DNA of 64,000 nt from Streptococcus cristatus ATCC 51100 (GCF_011612585.1 NZ_CP050133.1:620001-684000); one strand, 5' to 3'; shown: positions 17,355-29,164, counted from the first letter of the stretch. Numbers and translations: made by a program. Notes: generated by a model not told the origin, from the letters alone.

Positions 17355-20300
17355 ATGTTTCGAAGTAAAAAATTTAACAAAGATTTCGAGATCGTAGATG
17401 AGAAAAAGCGTTATAAGCTTTACAAGTCGGGTAAAAACTGGGTAAAAGCCTCGAATTCTCAATTGGATCTCTTCCGTATCGGTGGGATGGGCGAAGTTGT
17501 CTCTAGTACCCTGTCAGACACTGAAGAACTTGATCACGCATACCTTAGTTTTAACACGCTAGCGGGTATAGGGGGAATCCTGGCCGCGGGGGCTGCAGGA
17601 TTTGTGATGACTCAAGAGCAAACTGTTTATGCGGATGAAACATCTGAGTATACAGAAAAGGATAAAACAGTCATCGCAGCTGAACCGAAAGCGGCTGAAA
17701 CAAGTGCCAACTCAATCATCGCTCAAGCGCAAGCAGAAGTAAAGAAAGCTCAAGCAGAACAAGCATCTGCAACAGCTTCTGTATCAGTCAGTCAATCTGT
17801 TGAGGATCAAGCGAGTGCGAGTCAGTCAGTTTCAGTCAGTCAATCTGCCTCAGCAAGTCAGTCAGCTTCAGTCAGTCAATCTGCCTCAGCAAGTCAATCA
17901 GCATCAGCTCCTACATCAGTCTCAGCAAGTGCAAAAGCATCTGCATCAGTAAGCTCTACACCATCAGAATCAGCAAGCGCTCAAGCACCTGCCTCTGTAG
18001 TTGAGAGTGCATCAGTTGTTAGCGAACCATCAGCTCAGGCTTCTGTGTCTACCTCAGCTTCTGCATCGCTCAACCTTAAGGTCAACCCTGAGGTAAGTCT
18101 TGTATCAGGTAGTGCTAACCAAAGTTTGGCAAGTGCAGCTCTTAGCACAAGCCAAGCAGCAACGACAAGCAACAATATCGCAGCTGGTGTGATAGCGGAT
18201 AAGAACCAAGCCCAAGGCAAGGATACAACCAAGCAAGCTGAGAAAAACCAAAAGGTAGACAATACTGTAGCGACTGCACCAAAGACAGGGTATTCTGGAT
18301 TTAGAGCAAATCCGATCGATACTGGATCAAAAGAACCTTTCTTTCTAAATACCGATCCATATAGCATCAACTCTCCAGAAACAAGTGGTCGTTTAAATAG
18401 ACAACGGGTCTTTCTGGGACGAGCAGGTGTTCCTTTCTCGGTAACATATTACATGCATAAGTCTCAATTTGATGCGGACGAATATCCTTACGGTTCATAT
18501 AAGGATAGTGAGTTTGCAGGACTTTCTGCAAGAACAACTCTAGAGACTCGAAACTGGCAAGAAGCACAAGAGAAATATAATATTACCTCGGAAACAGGTC
18601 GTGTGGAAGTGGCTCCTGGACGTTATATTCCATATGTAACTTTCAAGAGTGATAATCCAAAAGCATTTAATAGTAGTGTCAATCTGGATGTGACCTTTGA
18701 TGGACGTAGCTTTCCTCAAACCAGCATATTCATGAACCTTACTACTACTCAGTTTAAGGGACCTGCTGTAACGTATGATGCTGAAGGGAAACAAGAAGCA
18801 CTGGCTCCTCTTGCAAAATATAAAGTAGGCGATAGAGTTAATGAAACTTTATATTTCCATAATGATAAACAGTATAGATATGAGCAAGATGCTAAAAATT
18901 CTATGCTTTTGTACACTGGTAATGGTGGTACAACCAAATATAGTGGCTTGAGGTATGTTACAGGGGTGGAAAGGCGTGCTGATTTCACCTATGTTCCAAA
19001 ACTCACTATTACAGGGACGGTTTTAACTGAAAATCCTAATGTACTCGTCAGACAGACTAATGGATCGGGAGGTAAGGATGCTGACTTCTTTACCTATCTA
19101 GGCCGTCCAGAAGAAGTTGTAACTGAGGCTGCGCAGGAGTCAATTATCAACAAGAGCAAAGACTCACTAATTCCTTCCCCTGAACCACTAGTTCCTGAGC
19201 TTGAAGTCGGTAAACGAGTTAATGAAACTTTATATGTTCATGATGGTAATAACAAAGGAGATAAGTCTGTTGGCTCTTGGCAAAGTTCTTACCTTGCAGA
19301 TCAAGCGGTTGAACTGATTCATGGTAAGAAAGAACTAGAAGCTCTTGGATTAACAGTTACTACTAAAAGCAATGAACCAGGGGCTGGTAAAACTGGCTAT
19401 ATCCCATCTATCCAAATTTCTGGAACGCCTACTGGAACAGGAACTGTAACACTCAAATATAAGATCACTGACGAAGCGGGACAGCTTAACTTTAAGGACA
19501 TTCAAGTAAATGTTAAAGAAAGCGGATCCCTTAGCCAATCAGTTTCAGCTTCTGTATCTGCAAGTCAAAGTGCTTCAGCATCTATCTCAGCAAGCATCAG
19601 TGCGAGCCACTCAGCATCAAGCTCAGTAAATGCTAGCCAAAGTGCATCAGCAAGCCAATCAGCCAGCGCATCCGTATCAGCTAGTCAAAGTGCTTCAACC
19701 TCAGTAAGCGCGAGCCACTCTGCGTCAATTAGTTCGAGCCAAAGCGCTTCAGCATCTATCTCAGTAAGCATCAGTGCTAGCCACTCAGCATCTGTATCAG
19801 CTAGCCAAAGCACTTCAGCATCAGTAAGCTCAAGTCAATCAGCTTCAGCTTCTGTAAGTGCAAGTCAATCAGCTAGCGCATCAGTATCTGTAAGTCAATC
19901 AGCTTCAGCTTCTGTAAGTGCAAGTCAATCAGCTAGCGCATCAGTATCTGTAAGTCAATCAGCTTCAGCATCTGTATCAGCTAGCCAAAGCACTTCAGCG
20001 TCAGTATCTGCAAGTCAATCAGCTTCAGCATCTGTATCAGCTAGCCAAAGCGCGTCAGCATCAGTAAGCTCAAGTCACTCAGCTAGCGCATCAGTATCTG
20101 TAAGTCAATCAGCTTCAGCATCAGTAAGTGCTAGTCACTCAGCATCTGTATCAGCTAGCCAAAGCGCATCAGTTTCTGTATCTGCAAGCCAAAGTGCTTC
20201 AACCTCAGTAAGCGCGAGCCACTCTGAGTCAATTAGTGCGAGCCAAAGTGCTTCAGCCTCTATCTCAGCAAGCATCAGTGCTAGCCAATCAGCCTCTGTA

Positions 20301-23300
20301 TCAGCTAGTCAATCAGCTTCAGCGTCTGTATCTGCAAGTCAAAGTACTTCAGCATCAGTAAGCGCAAGCCAAAGTGCCTCAGCTTCAGCATCTAACAACC
20401 AGAACTCAGCGTCTATCTCAGTAAGCGCGAGCCACTCTGCGTCAATTAGTGCGAGCCAAAGTGCTTCAGCCTCTATCTCAGCAAGCATCAGTGCTAGCCA
20501 ATCAGCTTCAGCGTCTGTATCTGCAAGTCAAAGTACTTCAGCATCAGTAAGCGCAAGCCAAAGTGCCTCAGCTTCAGCATCTAACAACCAGAACTCAGCG
20601 TCTATCTCAGTAAGCGCGAGCCAGTCTGCGTCAATTAGTGCGAGCCAAAGTGCTTCAGCATCTATCTCAGCAAGCATCAGTGCTAGCCAATCAGCCTCTG
20701 TATCAGCTAGTCAATCAGCTTCAGCGTCAGTATCTGCAAGTCAAAGTACTTCAGCATCAGTAAGCGCAAGCCAAAGTGCCTCAGCTTCAGCATCTAACAA
20801 CCAGAACTCAGCGTCTATCTCAGTAAGCGCGAGCCAGTCTGCGTCAATTAGTGCGAGCCAAAGCACTTCAGCATCAGTAAGTGCTAGTCAATCAGCTTCA
20901 GTATCAGCTAGCCAATCAGCCTCTGTATCAGCTAGTCAATCAGCTTCAGCGTCTGTATCTGCAAGTCAAAGTACTTCAGCATCAGTAAGCGCAAGCCAAA
21001 GTGCTTCAGCTTCAGCATCTAACAACCAGAACTCAGCGTCTATCTCAGTAAGCGCGAGCCAGTCTGCGTCAATTAGTGCGAGCCAAAGTGCTTCAGCATC
21101 TATCTCAGCAAGCATCAGTGCTAGCCAATCAGCCTCTGTATCAGCTAGTCAATCAGCTTCAGCGTCAGTATCTGCAAGTCAAAGTACTTCAGCATCAGTA
21201 AGCGCAAGCCAAAGTGCCTCAGCTTCAGCATCTAACAACCAGAACTCAGCGTCTATCTCAGTAAGCGCGAGCCAGTCTGCGTCAATTAGTGCGAGCCAAA
21301 GCACTTCAGCATCAGTAAGTGCTAGTCAATCAGCTTCAGTATCAGCTAGCCAATCAGCCTCTGTATCAGCTAGTCAATCAGCTTCAGCGTCTGTATCTGC
21401 AAGTCAAAGTACTTCAGCATCAGTAAGCGCAAGCCAAAGTGCTTCAGCTTCAGCATCTAACAACCAGAACTCAGCGTCTATCTCAGTAAGCGCGAGCCAC
21501 TCTGCGTCAATTAGTGCGAGCCAAAGCACTTCAGCATCTATCTCAGCAAGCATCAGTGCTAGCCAATCAGCCTCTGTATCAGCTAGTCAATCAGCTTCAG
21601 CTTCTGTATCTGCAAGTCAAAGTACTTCAGCATCAGTAAGCGCAAGCCAAAGTGTCTCAGCTTCAGCATCTAACAACCAGAACTCAGCGTCTATCTCAGT
21701 AAGCGCGAGCCACTCTGCGTCAATTAGTGCGAGCCAAAGCACTTCAGCATCTATCTCAGCAAGCATCAGTGCTAGCCAATCAGCCTCTGTATCAGCTAGT
21801 CAATCAGCTTCAGCATCTGTATCTGCAAGTCAAAGTACTTCAGCATCAGTAAGCGCAAGCCAAAGTGCCTCAGCTTCAGCATCTAACAACCAGAACTCAG
21901 CGTCTATCTCAGCAAGCATCAGTGCTAGCCAATCAGCCTCTGTATCAGCTAGTCAATCAGCTTCAGCTTCTGTATCTGCAAGTCAAAGTACTTCAGCATC
22001 AGTAAGCGCAAGCCAAAGTGTCTCAGCTTCAGCATCTAACAACCAGAACTCAGCGTCTATCTCAGTAAGCGCGAGCCACTCTGCGTCAATTAGTGCGAGC
22101 CAAAGCACTTCAGCATCTATCTCAGCAAGCATCAGTGCTAGCCAATCAGCCTCTGTATCAGCTAGTCAATCAGCTTCAGCATCTGTATCTGCAAGTCAAA
22201 GTACTTCAGCATCAGTAAGCGCAAGCCAAAGTGCCTCAGCTTCAGCATCTAACAACCAGAACTCAGCGTCTATCTCAGTAAGCGCGAGCCAGTCTGCGTC
22301 AATTAGTGCGAGCCAAAGTGCTTCAGCCTCTATCTCAGCAAGCATCAGTGCTAGCCAATCAGCCTCTGTATCAGCTAGTCAATCAGCTTCAGCGTCTGTA
22401 TCTGCAAGTCAAAGTACTTCAGCATCAGTAAGCGCAAGCCAAAGTGCCTCAGCTTCAGCATCTAACAACCAGAACTCAGCGTCTATCTCAGTAAGCGCGA
22501 GCCACTCTGCGTCAATTAGTGCGAGCCAAAGTGCTTCAGCCTCTATCTCAGCAAGCATCAGTGCTAGCCAATCAGCCTCTGTATCAGCTAGTCAATCAGC
22601 TTCAGCGTCTGTATCTGCAAGTCAAAGTACTTCAGCATCAGTAAGCGCAAGCCAAAGTGCCTCAGCTTCAGCATCTAACAACCAGAACTCAGCGTCTATC
22701 TCAGTAAGCGCGAGCCAATCTGCGTCAATTAGTGCGAGCCAAAGTGCTTCAGCCTCTATCTCAGCAAGCATCAGTGCTAGCCAATCAGCCTCTGTATCAG
22801 CTAGTCAATCAGCTTCAGCGTCAGTATCTGCAAGTCAAAGTACTTCAGCATCAGTAAGCGCAAGCCAAAGTGCCTCAGCTTCAGCATCTAACAACCAGAA
22901 CTCAGCGTCTATCTCAGTAAGCGCGAGCCAGTCTGCGTCAATTAGTGCGAGCCAAAGCACTTCAGCATCAGTAAGTGCTAGTCAATCAGCTTCAGTATCA
23001 GCTAGCCAATCAGCCTCTGTATCAGCTAGTCAATCAGCTTCAGCGTCTGTATCTGCAAGTCAAAGTACTTCAGCATCAGTAAGCGCAAGCCAAAGTGCTT
23101 CAGCTTCAGCATCTAACAACCAGAACTCAGCGTCTATCTCAGTAAGCGCGAGCCACTCTGCGTCAATTAGTGCGAGCCAAAGCACTTCAGCATCTATCTC
23201 AGCAAGCATCAGTGCTAGCCAATCAGCCTCTGTATCAGCTAGTCAATCAGCTTCAGCTTCTGTATCTGCAAGTCAAAGTACTTCAGCATCAGTAAGCGCA

Positions 23301-26300
23301 AGCCAAAGTGTCTCAGCTTCAGCATCTAACAACCAGAACTCAGCGTCTATCTCAGTAAGCGCGAGCCACTCTGCGTCAATTAGTGCGAGCCAAAGCACTT
23401 CAGCATCTATCTCAGCAAGCATCAGTGCTAGCCAATCAGCCTCTGTATCAGCTAGTCAATCAGCTTCAGCATCTGTATCTGCAAGTCAAAGTACTTCAGC
23501 ATCAGTAAGCGCAAGCCAAAGTGCCTCAGCTTCAGCATCTAACAACCAGAACTCAGCGTCTATCTCAGCAAGCATCAGTGCTAGCCAATCAGCCTCTGTA
23601 TCAGCTAGTCAATCAGCTTCAGCTTCTGTATCTGCAAGTCAAAGTACTTCAGCATCAGTAAGCGCAAGCCAAAGTGTCTCAGCTTCAGCATCTAACAACC
23701 AGAACTCAGCGTCTATCTCAGTAAGCGCGAGCCACTCTGCGTCAATTAGTGCGAGCCAAAGCACTTCAGCATCTATCTCAGCAAGCATCAGTGCTAGCCA
23801 ATCAGCCTCTGTATCAGCTAGTCAATCAGCTTCAGCATCTGTATCTGCAAGTCAAAGTACTTCAGCATCAGTAAGCGCAAGCCAAAGTGCCTCAGCTTCA
23901 GCATCTAACAACCAGAACTCAGCGTCTATCTCAGTAAGCGCGAGCCAGTCTGCGTCAATTAGTGCGAGCCAAAGTGCTTCAGCCTCTATCTCAGCAAGCA
24001 TCAGTGCTAGCCAATCAGCCTCTGTATCAGCTAGTCAATCAGCTTCAGCGTCTGTATCTGCAAGTCAAAGTACTTCAGCATCAGTAAGCGCAAGCCAAAG
24101 TGCCTCAGCTTCAGCATCTAACAACCAGAACTCAGCGTCTATCTCAGTAAGCGCGAGCCACTCTGCGTCAATTAGTGCGAGCCAAAGTGCTTCAGCCTCT
24201 ATCTCAGCAAGCATCAGTGCTAGCCAATCAGCCTCTGTATCAGCTAGTCAATCAGCTTCAGCGTCTGTATCTGCAAGTCAAAGTACTTCAGCATCAGTAA
24301 GCGCAAGCCAAAGTGCCTCAGCTTCAGCATCTAACAACCAGAACTCAGCGTCTATCTCAGTAAGCGCGAGCCAATCTGCGTCAATTAGTGCGAGCCAAAG
24401 TGCTTCAGCCTCTATCTCAGCAAGCATCAGTGCTAGCCAATCAGCCTCTGTATCAGCTAGTCAATCAGCTTCAGCGTCAGTATCTGCAAGTCAAAGTACT
24501 TCAGCATCAGTAAGCGCAAGCCAAAGTGCCTCAGCTTCAGCATCTAACAACCAGAACTCAGCGTCTATCTCAGTAAGCGCGAGCCAGTCTGCGTCAATTA
24601 GTGCGAGCCAAAGTGCTTCAGCATCTATCTCAGCAAGCATCAGTGCTAGCCAATCAGCCTCTGTATCAGCTAGTCAATCAGCTTCAGCGTCTGTATCTGC
24701 AAGTCAAAGTACTTCAGCATCAGTAAGCGCAAGCCAAAGTGCCTCAGCTTCAGCATCTAACAACCAGAACTCAGCGTCTATCTCAGTAAGCGCGAGCCAG
24801 TCTGCGTCAATTAGTGCGAGCCAAAGTGCTTCAGCATCTATCTCAGCAAGCATCAGTGCTAGCCAATCAGCCTCTGTATCAGCTAGTCAATCAGCTTCAG
24901 CGTCAGTATCTGCAAGTCAAAGTACTTCAGCATCTGAATCAGCAAGCACAAGCATGAGCAACAGCGTGTCCGCCTCAATCAGTGCATCTGAATCAGTAAG
25001 CACAAGCATGAGCAACAGCGTGTCTGCTTCAATCAGTGCTTCAGTATCAGCAAGCACAAGCATGAGCAACAGCGTGTCTGCCTCAATCAGTGCAAGCCAA
25101 TCAGCAAGCACAAGCATGAGCAACAGCGTGTCTGCCTCAATCAGTGCTTCAGTATCAGCAAGCACAAGCATGAGCAACAGCGTGTCTGCTTCAATCAGTG
25201 CTTCAGTATCAGCAAGCACAAGCATGAGCAACAGCGTGTCTGCTTCAATCAGTGCTTCAGTATCAGCAAGCACAAGCATGAGCAACAGCGTGTCTGCTTC
25301 AATCAGTGCTTCAGTATCAGCAAGCACAAGCATGAGTAACAGCGTGTCTGCCTCAATCAGTGCATCTGAATCAGCAAGCACAAGCATGAGCAACAGCGTG
25401 TCTGCTTCAATCAGTGCTTCAGTATCAGCAAGCACAAGCATGAGCAACAGCGTGTCTGCTTCAATCAGTGCTTCAGTATCAGCAAGCACAAGCATGAGCA
25501 ACAGCGTGTCTGCTTCAATTAGTGCATCTGAATCAGCAAGCACAAGCATGAGCAACAGCGTGTCTGCTTCAATCAGTGCTTCAGTATCAGCAAGCACAAG
25601 CATGAGTAACAGCGTGTCTGCCTCAATCAGTGCATCTGAATCAGCAAGCACAAGCATGAGCAACAGCGTGTCTGCTTCAATTAGTGCATCTGAATCGGCA
25701 AGCACAAGCATGAGTAACAGCGTGTCTGCCTCAATCAGTGCAAGCCAATCAGCAAGCGCGTCAGTATCTGCAAGTCAAAGTACTTCAGCATCTGAATCAG
25801 CAAGCACAAGCATGAGCAACAGCGTGTCAGCGTCAATCAGTGCTAGCCAATCAGTAAGCACAAGCATGAGCAACAGCGTATCAGCGTCAATCAGTGCCTC
25901 AGTATCAGCAAGCACAAGCATGAGCAACAGCGTGTCTGCTTCAATCAGTGCTTCAGCATCAGCAAGCACAAGCTTGAGTAACAGCGTATCAGCGTCAATC
26001 AGTGCTTCAGCATCAGCAAGCACAAGCATGAGTAACAGCGTGTCAGCATCAATCAGTGCATCTGAATCAGCAAGCACAAGCTTGAGCAACAGCGTGTCTG
26101 CCTCAATCAGTGCAAGCCAATCAGCAAGCGCGTCAGTATCTGCAAGTCAAAGTACTTCAGCATCTGTATCAGCTAGCCAATCAGCAAGCACAAGCATGAG
26201 CAACAGCGTGTCTGCCTCAATCAGTGCAAGCCAATCAGCAAGCACAAGCATGAGCAACAGCGTGTCTGCCTCAATCAGTGCTTCAGTATCAGCAAGCACA

Positions 26301-27557
26301 AGCATGAGCAACAGCGTGTCTGCTTCAATCAGTGCTTCAGTATCAGCAAGCACAAGCATGAGCAACAGCGTGTCTGCTTCAATCAGTGCTTCAGTATCAG
26401 CAAGCACAAGCATGAGCAACAGCGTGTCTGCTTCAATCAGTGCTTCAGTATCAGCAAGCACAAGCATGAGTAACAGCGTGTCTGCCTCAATCAGTGCATC
26501 TGAATCAGCAAGCACAAGCATGAGCAACAGCGTGTCTGCTTCAATCAGTGCTTCAGTATCAGCAAGCACAAGCATGAGCAACAGCGTGTCTGCTTCAATC
26601 AGTGCTTCAGTATCAGCAAGCACAAGCATGAGCAACAGCGTGTCTGCTTCAATTAGTGCATCTGAATCAGCAAGCACAAGCATGAGCAACAGCGTGTCTG
26701 CTTCAATCAGTGCTTCAGTATCAGCAAGCACAAGCATGAGCAATAGCGTGTCTGCTTCAATTAGTGCATCTGAATCAGTAAGCACAAGCATGAGCAACAG
26801 CGTGTCTGCTTCAATCAGTGCTTCAGTATCAGCAAGCACAAGCATGAGTAACAGCGTGTCAGCCTCAATCAGTGCATCTATCTCAGCAAGCACAAGCATG
26901 AGCAATAGCGTGTCAGCCTCAATCAGTGCTTCAGTATCAGCAAGCACAAGCATGAGCAACAGCGTGTCTACTTCAATCAGTGCATCTGAATCAGCAAGCA
27001 CAAGCATGAGCAACAGCGTGTCTGCTTCAATCAGTGCATCTGAATCAGTAAGCAACAACTCAAGTAGTACTTCAGTTTCAACAAGTACTTCAGTAAGCTT
27101 GAGTAACAGCGTAAGTACATCTACATCACTTAGCAATAGCGTTTCAAACAGTTTGAGTACAAGTGCGTTACAACAATCTAACTCATTCAGCTATAGTAAG
27201 GGTGAGCCAACAAGCGAATCTAAGCCAGAGTTTAACCTTCCTAGCTACCTTGAATCTGTAAGTGCAAGTGAGTCAGTCTCAACAAGCACAAGCATGAGTG
27301 ACAGCGCAAGTACCTCAGCTAGCTTGTCCGACAGTGCTTCAATCTCAAGTGCTACAAATCACTCTCAAGCACCTAAGCCACAGCCTGCACAACCAGGACA
27401 AGTCAAAGTTACTCCAAACGCTAAGGCTTTACCAAATACAGGAACTGCAAGTAACCAATTTGCTGGTCTTGGATTAGGAGTAGCTGCCTTGGTAACTGCC
27501 TCTCTTCTTGGTAAGAAGAAGAGATCAGCAGCTTCTGAAATGGATTTAGAAGACTAA
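17355..27557 (+). CDS. Serine-rich-repeat glycoprotein adhesin (GspB/Hsa/SrpA class), LPNTG-anchored
   Basis: 3400 residues. The ATG at 17355 follows AAAGAAAGGA; an in-frame TTG at 17274 has no support. An accessory-Sec signal peptide carries the KxYKxGKxW motif (K21-W29), then an [15 protein letters not shown] hydrophobic core ending near residue 95. A short serine-rich region (about 139-240) precedes a non-repetitive ligand-binding region (about 306-722) containing two VGxRVNETLY modules. A huge second serine-rich region (about 722-3300) follows, then LPNTG (3359-3363), a hydrophobic helix and a KKKR tail. Such proteins are O-glycosylated in the cytosol, exported by SecA2/SecY2 and bind host or bacterial ligands. 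I cannot see a clear Siglec-type motif, so the ligand is unknown. Confidence 0.95.
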   Translation: MFRSKKFNKDFEIVDEKKRYKLYKSGKNWVKASNSQLDLFRIGGMGEVVSSTLSDTEELDHAYLSFNTLAGIGGILAAGAAGFVMTQEQTVYADETSEYTEKDKTVIAAEPKAAETSANSIIAQAQAEVKKAQAEQASATASVSVSQSVEDQASASQSVSVSQSASASQSASVSQSASASQSASAPTSVSASAKASASVSSTPSESASAQAPASVVESASVVSEPSAQASVSTSASASLNLKVNPEVSLVSGSANQSLASAALSTSQAATTSNNIAAGVIADKNQAQGKDTTKQAEKNQKVDNTVATAPKTGYSGFRANPIDTGSKEPFFLNTDPYSINSPETSGRLNRQRVFLGRAGVPFSVTYYMHKSQFDADEYPYGSYKDSEFAGLSARTTLETRNWQEAQEKYNITSETGRVEVAPGRYIPYVTFKSDNPKAFNSSVNLDVTFDGRSFPQTSIFMNLTTTQFKGPAVTYDAEGKQEALAPLAKYKVGDRVNETLYFHNDKQYRYEQDAKNSMLLYTGNGGTTKYSGLRYVTGVERRADFTYVPKLTITGTVLTENPNVLVRQTNGSGGKDADFFTYLGRPEEVVTEAAQESIINKSKDSLIPSPEPLVPELEVGKRVNETLYVHDGNNKGDKSVGSWQSSYLADQAVELIHGKKELEALGLTVTTKSNEPGAGKTGYIPSIQISGTPTGTGTVTLKYKITDEAGQLNFKDIQVNVKESGSLSQSVSASVSASQSASASISASISASHSASSSVNASQSASASQSASASVSASQSASTSVSASHSASISSSQSASASISVSISASHSASVSASQSTSASVSSSQSASASVSASQSASASVSVSQSASASVSASQSASASVSVSQSASASVSASQSTSASVSASQSASASVSASQSASASVSSSHSASASVSVSQSASASVSASHSASVSASQSASVSVSASQSASTSVSASHSESISASQSASASISASISASQSASVSASQSASASVSASQSTSASVSASQSASASASNNQNSASISVSASHSASISASQSASASISASISASQSASASVSASQSTSASVSASQSASASASNNQNSASISVSASQSASISASQSASASISASISASQSASVSASQSASASVSASQSTSASVSASQSASASASNNQNSASISVSASQSASISASQSTSASVSASQSASVSASQSASVSASQSASASVSASQSTSASVSASQSASASASNNQNSASISVSASQSASISASQSASASISASISASQSASVSASQSASASVSASQSTSASVSASQSASASASNNQNSASISVSASQSASISASQSTSASVSASQSASVSASQSASVSASQSASASVSASQSTSASVSASQSASASASNNQNSASISVSASHSASISASQSTSASISASISASQSASVSASQSASASVSASQSTSASVSASQSVSASASNNQNSASISVSASHSASISASQSTSASISASISASQSASVSASQSASASVSASQSTSASVSASQSASASASNNQNSASISASISASQSASVSASQSASASVSASQSTSASVSASQSVSASASNNQNSASISVSASHSASISASQSTSASISASISASQSASVSASQSASASVSASQSTSASVSASQSASASASNNQNSASISVSASQSASISASQSASASISASISASQSASVSASQSASASVSASQSTSASVSASQSASASASNNQNSASISVSASHSASISASQSASASISASISASQSASVSASQSASASVSASQSTSASVSASQSASASASNNQNSASISVSASQSASISASQSASASISASISASQSASVSASQSASASVSASQSTSASVSASQSASASASNNQNSASISVSASQSASISASQSTSASVSASQSASVSASQSASVSASQSASASVSASQSTSASVSASQSASASASNNQNSASISVSASHSASISASQSTSASISASISASQSASVSASQSASASVSASQSTSASVSASQSVSASASNNQNSASISVSASHSASISASQSTSASISASISASQSASVSASQSASASVSASQSTSASVSASQSASASASNNQNSASISASISASQSASVSASQSASASVSASQSTSASVSASQSVSASASNNQNSASISVSASHSASISASQSTSASISASISASQSASVSASQSASASVSASQSTSASVSASQSASASASNNQNSASISVSASQSASISASQSASASISASISASQSASVSASQSASASVSASQSTSASVSASQSASASASNNQNSASISVSASHSASISASQSASASISASISASQSASVSASQSASASVSASQSTSASVSASQSASASASNNQNSASISVSASQSASISASQSASASISASISASQSASVSASQSASASVSASQSTSASVSASQSASASASNNQNSASISVSASQSASISASQSASASISASISASQSASVSASQSASASVSASQSTSASVSASQSASASASNNQNSASISVSASQSASISASQSASASISASISASQSASVSASQSASASVSASQSTSASESASTSMSNSVSASISASESVSTSMSNSVSASISASVSASTSMSNSVSASISASQSASTSMSNSVSASISASVSASTSMSNSVSASISASVSASTSMSNSVSASISASVSASTSMSNSVSASISASVSASTSMSNSVSASISASESASTSMSNSVSASISASVSASTSMSNSVSASISASVSASTSMSNSVSASISASESASTSMSNSVSASISASVSASTSMSNSVSASISASESASTSMSNSVSASISASESASTSMSNSVSASISASQSASASVSASQSTSASESASTSMSNSVSASISASQSVSTSMSNSVSASISASVSASTSMSNSVSASISASASASTSLSNSVSASISASASASTSMSNSVSASISASESASTSLSNSVSASISASQSASASVSASQSTSASVSASQSASTSMSNSVSASISASQSASTSMSNSVSASISASVSASTSMSNSVSASISASVSASTSMSNSVSASISASVSASTSMSNSVSASISASVSASTSMSNSVSASISASESASTSMSNSVSASISASVSASTSMSNSVSASISASVSASTSMSNSVSASISASESASTSMSNSVSASISASVSASTSMSNSVSASISASESVSTSMSNSVSASISASVSASTSMSNSVSASISASISASTSMSNSVSASISASVSASTSMSNSVSTSISASESASTSMSNSVSASISASESVSNNSSSTSVSTSTSVSLSNSVSTSTSLSNSVSNSLSTSALQQSNSFSYSKGEPTSESKPEFNLPSYLESVSASESVSTSTSMSDSASTSASLSDSASISSATNHSQAPKPQPAQPGQVKVTPNAKALPNTGTASNQFAGLGLGVAALVTASLLGKKKRSAASEMDLED
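19520..24940 (+). repeat. Serine-rich repeat block A (SASxSxSASxS with NNQN punctuation)
   Basis: Degenerate [13 protein letters not shown] units. From about 20390 they are organised into a higher-order 71-residue (213-bp) unit, each beginning with NNQNSASIS; for example the ctaacaacc motif recurs at 20581 and 20794. Variants swap Q for H and A for T or V at fixed positions. Confidence 0.92.
21104..24620 (+). repeat. 1656-bp higher-order tandem duplication inside the adhesin gene
   Basis: Diagnostic variants recur at a constant offset of 1656 bp: the GTCTGC at 21275 and 22931, the AGTGTCTCAG variant at 21651 and 23307, GCGCGAGCCACTCTG at 22495 and 24151, and CCAATCTGCG at 22715 and 24371. 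1656 bp is 552 codons, so the frame is kept. I found no mismatch at the sites checked; I did not compare every base. Confidence 0.85.
24940..27050 (+). repeat. Serine-rich repeat block B (18-residue [14 protein letters not shown] units)
   Basis: About 39 copies of a 54-bp unit, [16 protein letters not shown] followed by a variable V, E, Q or A. Two short islands of block-A type sequence interrupt it (about 25740-25800 and 26110-26170). Codons are nearly fixed, pointing to recent expansion. Confidence 0.92.
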
Positions 27558-27615
27558 GTTCCAAAAATCGGCTACAATGAAATTTTGTTGATATCATTTT
27601 AGCGATGAAAATAAG

Positions 27616-27648
27616 AACCCCGGATGGCTCAAGGCTATCTGGGGTTTT
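27616..27648 (+). terminator. Adhesin gene terminator
   Basis: AACCCCGGATGG / CTATCTGGGGTT hairpin with loop CTCAAGG, then TTTTT. IS110 copy 2 begins directly after it. Confidence 0.88.
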
Positions 27649-27650
27649 TC

Positions 27651-27832
27651 GGCTCTTTTCTACCATTTGTCAAGTCTATCAAGGCTTTAAGTAAAAAAAG
27701 AGATAAGACAGTAGCTATTCTGAGGTTACTGTCTTATTTTTAACACTTTTTGATCCATAAAAGGGCATGCTAAAAAACACCTTATCTGGTATTTTTGAAA
27801 CAAGGTGTTACCATAATACGGCATAGACAGCC
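27651..27832 (-). ncRNA. Candidate IS110/IS1111 guide RNA (bridge RNA / seekRNA) region
   Basis: The 182-bp noncoding end downstream of the transposase stop holds two hairpins: GATAAGACAGTA / TACTGTCTTATT (27702-27738) and AACACCTT / AAGGTGTT (27776-27809). IS1111-group elements encode their target-choosing RNA in this 3' noncoding end. The segment is conserved in copy 1 (14502-14683). The first hairpin could also simply be a transposase terminator. Confidence 0.45.
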
Positions 27833-29111
27833 TTATCGATTTTGGGTCAAAGAATAATCGTAAAGTTTGTTATGCGTAATGAGGTAATACATTGTTCGAA
27901 TGAGACGATGTATAGAGGCAATCGTAAGTGGCTTAGTTGAAGCTATTGTCGATTGTCTTTTTCGTTTCTCATAAAAGTCAGCGATATGGCAGGGATTGGT
28001 ATGACTAGCTGAAGCGATGTTGTGAATGCACTTGAACAAGATTTTTCTGGCATAGGGATTACCTCGTTTAGTGATGTGTTCCTTAGCGAGAAAGTTCCTA
28101 GATTCATAGTGTCTCAGGTCAATGCCAATAAAAGCATTGAATTGATTGGTAGACTGAAAGCGATGAATATCTCCCAATTCGCCAATGATAGATGTCGCTG
28201 TGGTTTCTGCGATGCCAGGAATTGACCGTAAGATGTCATACTCTGGTAAAGGCTGAGCTAGAGCTACCATATCGTTTAAGACAACTTGTCTGCGTTCAGA
28301 AAGACGAAGCAATTCTTGAGCATAGTAGCGAACCTCTTCAAGCATTGGAGAGGTTTTCTTGACCGCACAAAAAGATTGTTTAGCGAGTTTTATCAGTTTA
28401 TCAGTCAGGTAAGCAATACGCTTTTCAGAGATGCGTTTGGAGGTAGATTGACGGATAATCTCATACAAGTCACTTTGAGATAGGCTTAATACAAACTCTT
28501 TACATGGAAAAGCTATCACTAAGTTCCAATATTGCTCTCCAGTTGGTGTGGATAAGAGATTTTCCAATTCAGGAAAGGTGACTTGTAGGACCTTGTGCAG
28601 ACGGTTTTTAGCTCGAACAAGATCTTCAGTCATATTTTGATAGAAACGGCTTAAATCACGCAGGTGTTGATAAACTTCTTCCTGCACGTAAGTTGGTTTA
28701 CGATTGTGCACAAGCTGAGATTTAGCCAACTTTTCAGCGTCAATTTTATCTGTTTTACGAACTCGCAGACTGTCCAATTGCTAGCCGTATATAAGCGTAA
28801 CCAGATTCCTCAAGAAAGGCCTGAAGACGCCGAGAATAGACGCCTGTGGCCTCAAATATAATCTCAGGGTTATGAACAGTTTTCAAGTCCCCCAACAGGC
28901 GATTGAATCCAATGGCATCATTGAGTATGGTGTAGCCATGAACCTTCTCACCGTTGACTAAAATTGCCACCTCAGAACTTGTTTTACTTACATCCATTCC
29001 AAATACTGCACGCATGACATTACCTCTTTTGTCTTGAATAATTCCATGTTTTAGTGATTTTATTTTCAATACGCGACGTTTAGCGTCCCACATACTTTGA
29101 TCAAACTCCAC
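27833..29111 (-). pseudogene. IS110-family transposase, frameshifted
   Basis: Two overlapping frames. 29111-28755 has the N-terminal DEDD domain (FGMDVSK, IFEATGVYSRRL) and ends out of frame in GYAYIRLAIGQSASS. 28777-27833 continues with LDSLRVRKTDKIDAEKLAK and the C-terminal domain (IPGIAETTATSIIGELG). In intact relatives a short NPLEAKK-type segment joins these, so a deletion of about 20 bases near 28775-28795 would explain the shift. The deletion size is inferred from family memory. Confidence 0.88.
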
Positions 29112-29164
29112 CTAAAACAAGGTGTCTTGCCAATTTGTCAAGCGACGTCTAGCGCCATAGAGCC

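Larger units (their letters stand above)
27651..29164 (-). mobile_element. IS110-family (IS1111-like) insertion sequence, copy 2
   Basis: About 1514 bp bounded by GGCTCT (27651) and its complement AGAGCC (29159-29164). It encodes a DEDD/Transposase_20 transposase on the minus strand, now split by a frameshift. There is about 180 bp of noncoding sequence on the 3' side of the transposase and only about 50 bp on the 5' side. I saw no target duplication, as expected for this family. The exact ends are inferred from the short terminal repeat and the shared edge with copy 1. Confidence 0.85.

Noticed and set aside
19520-27050. CRISPR array
   Set aside because: The repeats are coding, contiguous, without unique spacers and keep a serine-rich reading frame throughout.
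24917-27136. Long minus-strand open frames of the [18 protein letters not shown] type opposite the adhesin repeats
   Set aside because: They are the antisense image of the 54-bp serine-rich repeat, have no ribosome sites or promoters and follow the repeat period exactly.
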